From assembly GCA_021794855.1 (NCBI GenBank), contig JAJYPZ010000067.1, positions 1-6,596 of the forward strand: DNA of 6,596 nt, read 5' to 3'. The translations under genes and the position numbers were made by a program. The DNA is from Pseudomonadota bacterium. Its GTDB lineage: Bacteria; Pseudomonadota; Gammaproteobacteria; Burkholderiales; Sulfuriferulaceae. The notes under the pieces are model-generated. The model saw only the letters and a program-made list of their open reading frames with translations, was not told the origin of the DNA and ran no database searches. Below, piece by piece: positions 1 to 5,546 of this stretch (within the stretch, counting starts at the first letter, position 1; every line of letters starts with the position of its first letter).

Positions 1-2
1 AA

Positions 3-119
3 AACTGGAATACACACATCAGCTATGCCGAAGATGGTAGTGCGGTCGAGTTGGTTTTGTTGGAAGCGCGTGTCAATGGGGCTTATCCATTGGAAGTGCA
101 AGCCGCTCATAGCGCTTGA
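3..119 (+). CDS. C-terminal end of an unrecognised protein (5' truncated by window edge)
   Basis: Reading from base 3 gives 38 open codons ending in TGA at 117-119; the gene starts before the window. The visible tail contains SYAEDGSAVELVLLEARV and then GAYPLEVQAAHSA. It looks like a short beta strand and amphipathic helix rather than random translation, whereas frame 2 stops early and frame 1 gives Cys/Trp-rich nonsense. I do not recognise the family. It lies about 106 bases upstream of the MNT antitoxin gene on the same strand, so it could be a small protein of the same defence or toxin-antitoxin island, but nothing visible links them functionally. Confidence 0.5.
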   Translation, partial: NWNTHISYAEDGSAVELVLLEARVNGAYPLEVQAAHSA

Positions 120-225
120 TGCGACAGATGCACCGTTACAGTGACCTGGATAACGCTCCCGCGCTTTTTATGCGCTGCGATAGCCCCGTACATTATCCAA
201 TGTTGCAAAAATATCAGAGGAACGC

Positions 226-507
226 ATGCGCTTGGCTGATGACGAGCAACAAGCCATAGGCGACACGATTCGTGAAGCCGATGCCGACGCACGGATTTAT
301 TTGTATGGGTCGCGTGCAGACGATACAGCCCAAGGCGGCGATATCGACGTCCTGGTGCTATCCAAAAAAATCGATTTAATGGCCAAGCTGGAAATTCTCG
401 CGCAACTGCATCGCAAGTTGGGCGAGCGCAAGATTGACATTGCCGTTTATCCGGACACTACGCGACCTTTCCCCAGGATGATCATACAAACCGGGCTGCC
501 GTTATGA
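226..507 (+). CDS. mntA: Minimal nucleotidyltransferase (MNT-domain) antitoxin, MntA-like
   Basis: The 93-residue product is a minimal nucleotidyltransferase. In MNT-HEPN (type VII) toxin-antitoxin systems such proteins neutralise the HEPN RNase partner, in studied cases by AMPylating it with ATP. The signature is visible: G28-S29, nine residues, then D39-I-D41 (GSx9DxD), the nucleotide and metal site, followed by the third carboxylate D71 in KIDIAVY. The length fits the stand-alone class. The ATG at 226 is preceded by AGAGGA at 216-221, a close but good ribosome binding site. The stop overlaps the next start as ATGA (504-507), which implies coupled translation with the HEPN gene. All catalytic acidic residues are present, so the antitoxin looks intact even though its partner is broken. 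The family assignment is strong; the symbol rests on the MNT-HEPN context. Confidence 0.85.
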   Translation: MRLADDEQQAIGDTIREADADARIYLYGSRADDTAQGGDIDVLVLSKKIDLMAKLEILAQLHRKLGERKIDIAVYPDTTRPFPRMIIQTGLPL

Positions 508-707
508 CCCGGGAAAAAATCGAACTGCTTGAGGAAGAACTGGCTGGATTGAAGCTGGCAGCAGGCCACCTTGCGTATTCGATTGAGCGATGTTCCGGTT
601 TGTTGGGATTGGAAGATCTTCCCCCTGAACAGCTGGAACGGCTGGAATCGTTAACCAGCCGTTTTGCCAGGCTGGCGGACTTGCTAATGCAGCGCATTTT
701 CGTTTGA
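504..707 (+). CDS. HEPN toxin (HepT-like), N-terminal half of a frameshifted gene
   Basis: This 67-codon frame begins at the ATG overlapping the MNT stop (ATGA). It encodes a charged, Leu-rich helical segment: MTREKIELLEEELAGLK, then LPPEQLERLESLTSRFARLADLLMQRIF. That is the usual N-terminal helical hairpin of HepT-like HEPN proteins. The frame then runs into V-stop at 702-707, just where family members continue with R-L-I-D-E, and exactly that sequence is found in the -1 frame. On its own this half lacks the RNase motif. Joined at the T run (697-700) with the next segment it gives about 151 residues, a normal HepT-like length. I therefore read it as the first half of a disrupted toxin gene rather than an independent protein. 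Confidence 0.7.
   Translation: MTREKIELLEEELAGLKLAAGHLAYSIERCSGLLGLEDLPPEQLERLESLTSRFARLADLLMQRIFV
696..707 (+). other. Frameshift point in the HEPN toxin gene
   Basis: Four T residues at 697-700 sit at the switch between the two halves of the HEPN gene. With five T residues the codons would read CGC ATT TTT CGT TTG (R-I-F-R-L) and the protein would continue without a break. The observed sequence is therefore consistent with loss of one T, or with a sequencing indel in a short homopolymer. The existing frame closes at TGA 705-707. Confidence 0.7.
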
Positions 708-958
708 TCGATGAGGTCGAATTGACGGCTTCAGGCACTTTGTTGGACCGTATTTATCGTGCGGAAAAGCGCGGCTGGGGCGAGGCTAGTGCAATGATAC
801 GGATACGCGAGTTGAGGAATTTGATCGCGCATGAATACAGCAACGATAAAATGCAGGAAATATATGCCGCTGTTGCTGAGATGTCTACAGCACTGTTGGC
901 GATCGTTCCAAAAATTACTCTGTATGCTGATAGTCTGATTTGGCAATATCAGGCATGA
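704..958 (+). CDS. HEPN toxin (HepT-like), C-terminal half with RNase motif
   Basis: This frame continues the HEPN toxin after the frameshift: LIDEVELTASGTLLDRIYRA, then IRELRNLIAHEY. The catalytic HEPN motif R-x4-H-x-Y is complete (R at 815-817, H at 830-832, Y at 836-838). In the family this motif forms a metal-independent RNase site at the dimer interface, and the Tyr is the residue AMPylated by MntA in studied systems. The only start near the junction is a TTG at 704, overlapping the upstream stop as TTGA, and there is no clear Shine-Dalgarno at a useful distance. Independent translation would thus depend on reinitiation. Without the N-terminal hairpin the fold is probably incomplete. It is most likely a pseudogene fragment, but a rescue by -1 frameshifting cannot be excluded from sequence alone. 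Confidence 0.7.
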   Translation: MIDEVELTASGTLLDRIYRAEKRGWGEASAMIRIRELRNLIAHEYSNDKMQEIYAAVAEMSTALLAIVPKITLYADSLIWQYQA

Positions 959-969
959 TACCCGGGCTT

Positions 970-989
970 CCGCCGGCCCACGCCGGCGG
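970..989. terminator. GC-rich hairpin between convergent genes, possible terminator
   Basis: CCGCCGGC (970-977) and GCCGGCGG (982-989) form a perfect 8-bp stem with the loop CCAC. It lies 11 bases after the HEPN stop and 26 bases beyond the 3' end of the convergent outer membrane gene. The T tract on the plus side is weak (GCGTTTAT) and there is none on the minus side, so termination would be partial or Rho-assisted. Confidence 0.5.
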
Positions 990-1015
990 CTTGCGTTTAT
1001 AAAAGTGTCGCGCTG

Positions 1016-1801
1016 TTAGAAAGCGTAACCGAGTCCGATCTTGTATGTGGTGTAATTGGTCAGGCTGTTGGGTACTCCGGAACCCATCGCTCCGGCGCCG
1101 TAATTAAACGAAGTGTAATCCACGCCGGCATTCGCGTGCAGCGATTTGCTGAGCGCGTAATCGGCAGAAAGCCCAACTCGATAAAGGTTGGAAGTACCGA
1201 GGCCGCCGTAACCGGCTACACCGTTGGCGCCGGTGGTGGAAGCATTGAAAGTATGCCCGATCAACGCATTGCCGGACAGGACCAGTTTATGGATGGGCGA
1301 ATATTGGGCCAATACGCCTGCACCGAAATAATCGTTGGTGAAGTTGCCCTCCGCCGAACTATCCCATTCGTGCGAACCGACTTCACCGTAGGGCGTAAGC
1401 ATGAATTGATTGTTCATGGCGAAACCCTTACCGTATCTCATGTGATAGTCGCTCAACGTGGCTCCGGCTTCGCCGGCAGCAGAACCGTATGGCGCACCGC
1501 CGATAAAGTTGGTGTGACCGTTATCATGGCTATATTCAGCTTCAATATAATCGTTGCCCAGCCACAAATCTTGCATAGCCGATGCCGATAGCGCAAAACC
1601 CGGAACATTGCCTTTTTCTGTGGCGTAGGTGACGCCCGGAGCGCCGACAACACCATTACCCGTTCCGGTGTAATTCATGTTGGTGGACGTTAATTGCACG
1701 CCTACCTGGTTATCCGAGTTCTTGATATCTGCATTATCGGCAAGTGCCGATGTGGAAATTATTGCACAAGCAATAGAAAAAATTGTTTTGCCGATATTCA
1801 T
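1016..1801 (-). CDS. Outer membrane beta-barrel protein
   Basis: The 261-residue product starts with a Sec signal peptide: K5, hydrophobic core TIFSIACAIISTS, then ALA with likely cleavage after A21 before DNAD. The mature part alternates polar and aromatic/hydrophobic residues in many short strands separated by Gly/Asn/Ser-rich loops, for example DYIEAEYSHDNG, DYHMRYGKGF and LYRVGLSADYAL. It ends YKIGLGYAF, and a C-terminal Phe is the usual signal for beta-barrel assembly. About 240 mature residues suggest a barrel of eight to twelve strands, in the broad porin-like/OmpA-barrel class. I cannot name the substrate, and a structural or adhesion role is equally possible. The ATG at 1801 is supported by AGGA (plus-strand TCCT at 1808-1811), six bases upstream. 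The gene stands alone, convergent with the toxin-antitoxin unit. Confidence 0.85.
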   Translation of the reverse strand: MNIGKTIFSIACAIISTSALADNADIKNSDNQVGVQLTSTNMNYTGTGNGVVGAPGVTYATEKGNVPGFALSASAMQDLWLGNDYIEAEYSHDNGHTNFIGGAPYGSAAGEAGATLSDYHMRYGKGFAMNNQFMLTPYGEVGSHEWDSSAEGNFTNDYFGAGVLAQYSPIHKLVLSGNALIGHTFNASTTGANGVAGYGGLGTSNLYRVGLSADYALSKSLHANAGVDYTSFNYGAGAMGSGVPNSLTNYTTYKIGLGYAF

Positions 1802-1966
1802 AATATGTCCTTTATCTTGTTTTCCATTAAATACCAGTGATAAAAAATTACCACGTCATTTCGATGCAAGACGAACGGGTTTGGTTCCAGGGTTTTTCAA
1901 GGAAGGATTGGTCAATATCGGCATGGTAATTATTTGTTCTCTTAAATGAATCAAATAATCAATGAA

Positions 1967-1995
1967 CTTATAAGGATTTTATTCCTGGCGTACAA
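1967..1995 (-). promoter_or_regulatory. Candidate promoter of the outer membrane protein gene
   Basis: On the minus strand TTGTAC (plus 1990-1995) is followed after 17 bases by TATAAG (plus 1967-1972). The -10 matches consensus at five of six positions; the -35 matches only at its TTG. The start of transcription would lie near 1960, giving a leader of about 160 bases. This is a pattern match only. Confidence 0.3.
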
Positions 1996-2070
1996 GATCA
2001 TGCATAATGTGTTTTTTTTGATTTTAAAGGGGCTGAGCGGCAAGCTATCCTGGTCAAGTCCAAATTTTGC

Positions 2071-2088
2071 TGTAAATTCGCTTCGCCT
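2071..2088 (+). repeat. Left copy of an imperfect inverted repeat
   Basis: TGTAAATTCGCTTCGCCT at this position is the inverted counterpart of 2733-2751, differing by one substitution and one missing base. Both copies read inward from TGTAAA. It lies just outside the transposase remnant, so it may be an old element end. Confidence 0.4.
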
Positions 2089-2108
2089 GGTTCATTGACA
2101 TCCAATTT

Positions 2109-2348
2109 TCAGCCTGCCAGTGGCAGTACGTTTTTTGCTTCATTTGCCTCGGTCTGAACCCTTAGCCATTCGTTGAATTCGTCCATATCGAGATAGCGGC
2201 GCTCCTGCCAGATTTCATTTTGCTCGGCAAGCAAAGCGCCGATCAGGCGCAACGCCGATGCCTCGGTCTGACCACCCGCATGGGACTCGATGAGGTCGAT
2301 GAAGCCTACGCCGTCCTGCGCGACTCTTACGTAATGGCGAGTCTGGCA
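2109..2348 (-). pseudogene. C-terminal remnant of a Mutator/IS256-like transposase
   Basis: The minus frame runs from a TAA at 2349-2351 down to TGA at 2109-2111 with no start codon fitting a complete gene. Its second half reads ASALRLIGALLAEQNEIW, then QERRYLDMDEFNEW. That resembles the last 40-50 residues of IS256/Mutator-type transposases, which commonly end with an RLVGA(L/I)LxEQNxEW...RRY-like segment. Upstream of about 2271 the similarity I recognise stops, so the catalytic DDE domain is absent: this is a decayed tail of a protein normally near 400 residues. The tail carries a 13-bp direct repeat (2145-2157 and 2259-2271), 114 bases apart and in frame, both encoding QTEA. The family call rests on remembered motif similarity and is moderate. 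Confidence 0.55.
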
Positions 2349-2600
2349 TTACCTCGCAATACCGGCGGCAAAGACCGGTTCCAGCGCGAACTGGATTGCC
2401 AAGTAATTCAAGCGCTTCATCAGTACCGCAAAGACAAGGAACTTCCGCCCTATGACTCTGTGCGCGTCCCATTTCTGGAAGACGCGCCGCTCTATGAAGA
2501 CGCCGGTTTCCGTCGGCGTAACCACATACCGATCGCAGTCCTCAATACCGAATGCATCAAGGGGTATTTTCGTCCCATTACGAACGTACCGACAAAGTAA
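2334..2600 (+). CDS. Hypothetical protein, possibly 5'-truncated
   Basis: The 88-codon frame from ATG 2334 reads like real protein: TGGKDRFQRELDCQVIQAL, then PPYDSVRVPFLEDAPLYEDA, then GFRRRNHIPIAVLN and CIKGYFRPI. The predicted helix (RFQRELDCQVIQALHQYRK) followed by alternating strands suggests a small alpha/beta domain. I do not recognise the family. The same frame is open upstream to a TTG at 2220, but that part is antisense to the transposase tail and probably not coding. ATG 2334 has no Shine-Dalgarno, so the true 5' end may have been lost when the mobile element inserted or decayed. It may thus be a pseudogene. No neighbouring gene suggests its role. Confidence 0.45.
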   Translation: MASLALPRNTGGKDRFQRELDCQVIQALHQYRKDKELPPYDSVRVPFLEDAPLYEDAGFRRRNHIPIAVLNTECIKGYFRPITNVPTK

Positions 2601-2722
2601 TGCTGTTGACCTCCGTTGCCCACAATTGCGCGTCCATGCCAAATTGCACTGGCTGAATGGATCGGTTGTAGCAGTTTAAGCATTCAGTTCGCAGGAGCCA
2701 TACCGTATTTGGAATTTTATGT

Positions 2723-2731
2723 TGCTATAAT
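2723..2731 (+). promoter_or_regulatory. Extended -10 promoter candidate for the sugar operon
   Basis: TGCTATAAT fits the extended -10 form (TGn plus TATAAT, hexamer at 2726-2731). No good -35 is found 16-18 bases upstream, which extended -10 promoters tolerate. Transcription would start near 2738, giving a leader of about 135 bases before the aldolase gene. The hexamer lies directly beside the right inverted repeat. No JUMPstart/ops element is seen in the leader. Confidence 0.45.
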
Positions 2732-2732
2732 T

Positions 2733-2751
2733 AGGCGAATCGAATTTTACA
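2733..2751 (-). repeat. Right copy of an imperfect inverted repeat
   Basis: AGGCGAATCGAATTTTACA is the inverted counterpart of 2071-2088. Together the two copies bracket 2071-2751, which holds the transposase tail and the hypothetical reading frame. That is the arrangement expected of a degenerate insertion sequence, although no target-site duplication is evident. Confidence 0.4.
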
Positions 2752-2871
2752 AAAACAGAAAATGTATGAATGCTGAACGGCCTGGATGAATGAATGCATG
2801 GTTTTATTTGATAGAGTCAAACGAAATCTATTGTGTAACTGATATTAAATTGGGAAGTGCGGAGAGCATAA

Positions 2872-3717
2872 ATGAATAAGTTTGAACGAACGATGACAGA
2901 TATTCTAAAAAGGGGTAAGGAGGAGTTTGGGTACATAGGAGTAAAGGCGGAATTCGAGGCTGAAGGAACGCGCACGGACGAAATGCTGAGACTGGTTGAA
3001 ATAGCGCGGAAGGCGGATCTTAATATCGGCCTTAAGATCGGCGGATGCGAAGCCATGCGTGATTTGATTGAAAGCAAACAAATCGGAGTCGAATATATTA
3101 TCGCGCCGATGATAGAAAGTTCGTATGCACTAAGTAAATTTATAGATGCCAAAAATACTGTGTACAGTCAGGATGAACAGCAGGATACGCAATTTCTGTT
3201 CAATATCGAAACACGCTCTGCTTATGGGATCATGCCTGAATTGATTCAAACAGCTGCAAAACCTGATGGCGTTAATGGCATTGTATTTGGTCGCGTGGAT
3301 TACAGTTTGTCCATGGGTTTGGGACGAGACGCCATTAATACGCCGGTAGTCACTGAATCATGCATCAGGACTGCACAAAGTTGCCAACAATACGGACTTG
3401 ATTTTGTGGTGGGCGGAGGCGTATCGGTAGATGCGTTACCGGTTATGATGGAGATCAAAAAGCATTACTTGTCACGATTTGAAACGCGCAAGATTATTTT
3501 CGCTGCCGAGGAAATGGATCGCGCAGGTATACGCAAAGGGTTGCTGGAAGCCGTGCATTTTGAATTGTTATGGCTGCTTAATAAGCGCGAATATTATGCG
3601 AATATAATAAAAGAAGATGTTAAACGCATTGAAATGCTTGAGTCGCGATGGAAGGTGCTTTCTGGAGAAGAAGTGCCGGGTTTTATGTCGGCAACTTCAA
3701 CGAACTTGCATTGCTGA
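2872..3717 (+). CDS. HpcH/HpaI aldolase/citrate lyase family protein
   Basis: The 281-residue product belongs to the metal-dependent HpcH/HpaI (class II pyruvate aldolase/citrate lyase beta) TIM-barrel superfamily, which forms or breaks C-C bonds next to a keto acid or thioester. Visible landmarks are [10 protein letters not shown] (25-34), LKIGGCEA (54-61), the metal-ligand-type Glu in NIETRSAY (E113), and [14 protein letters not shown] (136-149), where D143 matches the second metal ligand; most relatives have GPND where this has GRVD. A charged helical C-terminal part (about 213-263) is typical of the polysaccharide-cluster subgroup. The start has GGAG at 2861-2864, seven bases upstream of ATG. 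It is the first gene of a tight operon and is followed after 13 bases by an SDR. The substrate is unknown; from context I infer a sugar-derived aldehyde or keto acid. Confidence 0.8.
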   Translation: MNKFERTMTDILKRGKEEFGYIGVKAEFEAEGTRTDEMLRLVEIARKADLNIGLKIGGCEAMRDLIESKQIGVEYIIAPMIESSYALSKFIDAKNTVYSQDEQQDTQFLFNIETRSAYGIMPELIQTAAKPDGVNGIVFGRVDYSLSMGLGRDAINTPVVTESCIRTAQSCQQYGLDFVVGGGVSVDALPVMMEIKKHYLSRFETRKIIFAAEEMDRAGIRKGLLEAVHFELLWLLNKREYYANIIKEDVKRIEMLESRWKVLSGEEVPGFMSATSTNLHC

Positions 3718-3719
3718 GG
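3716..3719 (+). promoter_or_regulatory. Ribosome binding site deciding the GTG start of the SDR gene
   Basis: GAGG overlaps the aldolase stop codon and lies 11 bases before GTG 3731. The first beta strand and glycine motif of the SDR follow at once from this GTG. Upstream in-frame codons back to 3617 would be antisense-like sequence inside the aldolase gene. Confidence 0.45.
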
Positions 3720-3730
3720 CGGATTACTCT

Positions 3731-4450
3731 GTGAAAAAATCTACCAACACACTTTTGCTTTTTGGCGCCAGCGGCGCAATTGGTCAAGCTATCGCTGCAA
3801 CGTTTATATCGCGGGGATGGTCGGTAACGGGTGTGTCGCGCGCGCAACATGATAAATCGGCAGATAATACCATGAGCTGGGTCGTTGCCGATCCGGAAAA
3901 AAATACTACTGACGATGACGTTTTCGATAACCGCGCTCCATATCATGCTGTTTGCTGGGCTCAAGGCGCCAATTTAAACGATAGCGTGTACGATATTGAC
4001 GAAACTTCTCATCTATCTCTTTACAAGATTAATTGCCTCTTCATATTGACCACTCTGAAACTGCTGTTGCAGCGCGGATTGCTTGCAGCGCCAGCGCGTT
4101 TTTGCGTTGTGAGTTCGATCTGGCAGAATCTGGCAAGACAAAATAAACTCTCTTACACAATGACAAAAGCAGCGTTACAAGGACTTGTGCTTTCAGCGGC
4201 GGCCGATCTGGCGGCGGACGGCCATCTTATCAATGCCATACTTCCTGGAGCTCTTGATACACCGATGACTAGAAACAACCTTACTTCCGAACAGATATCC
4301 ACGCTGACAACAGCGACCAAGTTTGGTCGATTACCTCATCTTGAGGATGTGGCGAATTTGGCTTATTTCCTTTGTTCGGAAGAAAATACAGGAATCACCG
4401 CGCAATTTATCGCTGCCGATCTAGGGTTTAGTCATGTCCGCATCGTTTGA
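3731..4450 (+). CDS. Short-chain dehydrogenase/reductase (SDR) of the sugar operon
   Basis: From GTG 3731 the product has 239 residues, a classical SDR length, and acts as a cytosolic NAD(P)-dependent oxidoreductase. Motifs in order: LLLFGASGAIG, the cofactor glycine motif (G12-x3-x2-G18); WAQGAN (76-81) in place of NNAG; N101 on helix 4; S128/S129; Y142-TMT-K146 (YxxxK) and LPGALDTPMT after it, a full N-S-Y-K tetrad. A longer frame open from 3617 is rejected because its first 38 codons lie inside the aldolase gene and lack SDR character. The 3' end overlaps the next gene by 17 bases. The role, inferred from neighbours, is reduction or oxidation of a keto group on the sugar or cyclitol intermediate made by the aldolase and cyclase; the exact substrate cannot be read from sequence. 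Confidence 0.85.
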   Translation: MKKSTNTLLLFGASGAIGQAIAATFISRGWSVTGVSRAQHDKSADNTMSWVVADPEKNTTDDDVFDNRAPYHAVCWAQGANLNDSVYDIDETSHLSLYKINCLFILTTLKLLLQRGLLAAPARFCVVSSIWQNLARQNKLSYTMTKAALQGLVLSAAADLAADGHLINAILPGALDTPMTRNNLTSEQISTLTTATKFGRLPHLEDVANLAYFLCSEENTGITAQFIAADLGFSHVRIV

Positions 4451-5537
4451 AATCGTTTCGCATATCAAAAATTATAAAGTAGCTATCGGTGATGACCTTC
4501 TCGCCGGATGTGCCGCGGATATTGAAGACCACATTTTTTTGTGCGACCGGTTTTTTACCTCGCGTCTGGCCGCTGCCAATCGCCGCATCATTAGTATCGA
4601 GGCCACAGAAAAAGCGAAAAGTCTCGATCAGATGTCTGATGTTATTATCCGTCTGCGGGAAGTCGGTGCGACACGCAAGACGGTGCTGATCGCTGTAGGC
4701 GGCGGTGTTATTCAAGATATTGCTACATTCTGCGCATCGATTTATATGCGCGGGATTCCATGGCTATATTTACCGAGTACGTTGCTGGGCATGGTCGATT
4801 CCTGCATAGGCGGAAAATCCGCGATTAACGTCGGTCCTTATAAAAATATTGTGGGCAATTATTATCCGCCGGAAGAAGTGCTGATCGATCCGGTAATGGT
4901 GAAATCTTTGGGCGTAGAACAAAAAGTAGCGGGATTATGCGAGGCTGCGAAGATCTGTTATGCACGAGGAGGCAACAGCTTTAAACGATATCTTGCGCTA
5001 AATCCAACCGTAGATATCAACGGATTAAAATTGGCAGCGCTGATCGAATTAAGTTTGCAGGCTAAAAAATGGTTTATAGAAACGGACGAATTTGATCAGA
5101 ATGAACGTTTGTTGCTTAATTTCGGCCATACTTTCGGGCATGCGATCGAAGGAGCTACCGATTTTCGTATCAGTCATGGCGTAGCGGTGGGTGTAGGGAT
5201 ATTGGCGGCTTTATATCATGCCCGCATGGTTTACGGCTCGGAGCAAATTGCTGAGCAGGCAGTAGTCCTTGAACACCATATTCGTTTTTTGCTGGCAAGC
5301 ATATCAGACCTGCCGGATATTCTTGCTGTCGCCGATCCGTCGATTTTATTTGACAGATTCGTTGCTGACAAAAAGCACACAATTTCGGGATATACAATCA
5401 TCGGTTTGACAAAAGAAGGCGCGTTGCAGCTGTTTCGTCTGCCGCATGGGCCTGAGAGCGATGCGACGATACAACGTATCTTTGCCGCGATTGTTCAACC
5501 TTCATTTTTGAGAGACGTGTTTCTCGCAGACTTATAA
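4434..5537 (+). CDS. AroB-related sugar-phosphate phospholyase (cyclizing)
   Basis: The 367-residue product belongs to the dehydroquinate synthase superfamily of NAD- and metal-dependent cyclases, which turn an open-chain sugar or ulosonate phosphate into a carbocycle with loss of phosphate. Visible are GGGVIQD (89-95), PSTLLGMVDSCIGGKSAIN (114-132), KNIVGNYYPP (137-146), E170 and K173 in CEAAK, K211, R225, LNFGHTFGHAIE (228-239) with H232 and H236, H248, and ADKK (311-314). The metal-ligand positions E170, H232 and H248 are all kept. It departs from housekeeping AroB: GKSAIN replaces GKTG(I/V)N, CEAAK replaces AEVIK, and HGVAV replaces HGEAV. It is therefore more likely a secondary cyclase of the putative AroB-related class than AroB itself. 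ATG 4434 has AGGG at 4423-4426 and overlaps the SDR by 17 bases. The product is unknown. Confidence 0.85.
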   Translation: MSASFEIVSHIKNYKVAIGDDLLAGCAADIEDHIFLCDRFFTSRLAAANRRIISIEATEKAKSLDQMSDVIIRLREVGATRKTVLIAVGGGVIQDIATFCASIYMRGIPWLYLPSTLLGMVDSCIGGKSAINVGPYKNIVGNYYPPEEVLIDPVMVKSLGVEQKVAGLCEAAKICYARGGNSFKRYLALNPTVDINGLKLAALIELSLQAKKWFIETDEFDQNERLLLNFGHTFGHAIEGATDFRISHGVAVGVGILAALYHARMVYGSEQIAEQAVVLEHHIRFLLASISDLPDILAVADPSILFDRFVADKKHTISGYTIIGLTKEGALQLFRLPHGPESDATIQRIFAAIVQPSFLRDVFLADL

Positions 5538-5546
5538 CTGGCTGTC

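Larger units (their letters stand above)
1802..2108. other. Intergenic stretch, leader of the outer membrane gene
   Basis: No convincing gene is seen in this AT-rich stretch of about 307 bases. On the minus strand it should hold the promoter and 5' leader of the outer membrane gene. Short features seen are the palindrome CTTATAAG (1967-1974), direct AATCA repeats near 1950-1962 and a run of eight T near 2012-2019. The plus-strand frame covering part of it (1677-1949) is mostly antisense to the outer membrane gene and has no coding character. Confidence 0.5.

Noticed and set aside
160..178. GCGC...T run...GCGC hairpin as terminator of the first partial gene
   Set aside because: The stem is only four pairs and the T run is in the loop rather than after the stem.
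1136..1591. Open frame of 151 codons on the plus strand
   Set aside because: It is antisense to the outer membrane gene, lacks a ribosome site and recognisable domain, and the opposite strand has a signal peptide and C-terminal Phe.
2220..2333. Upstream extension of the hypothetical gene from TTG 2220
   Set aside because: The DNA reads as the transposase C-terminus on the opposite strand.
2752..2871. JUMPstart/ops antitermination element upstream of the polysaccharide operon
   Set aside because: No GGCGGTAGC-like sequence is found in the leader.
3617..3730. Longer N-terminus for the SDR gene
   Set aside because: These 38 codons lie within the aldolase gene and give Cys/Arg-rich sequence before the SDR first strand; GTG 3731 fits the family length.
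5170..5397. Minus-strand frame inside the cyclase gene
   Set aside because: It is a shadow of a motif-rich gene, with no start context.
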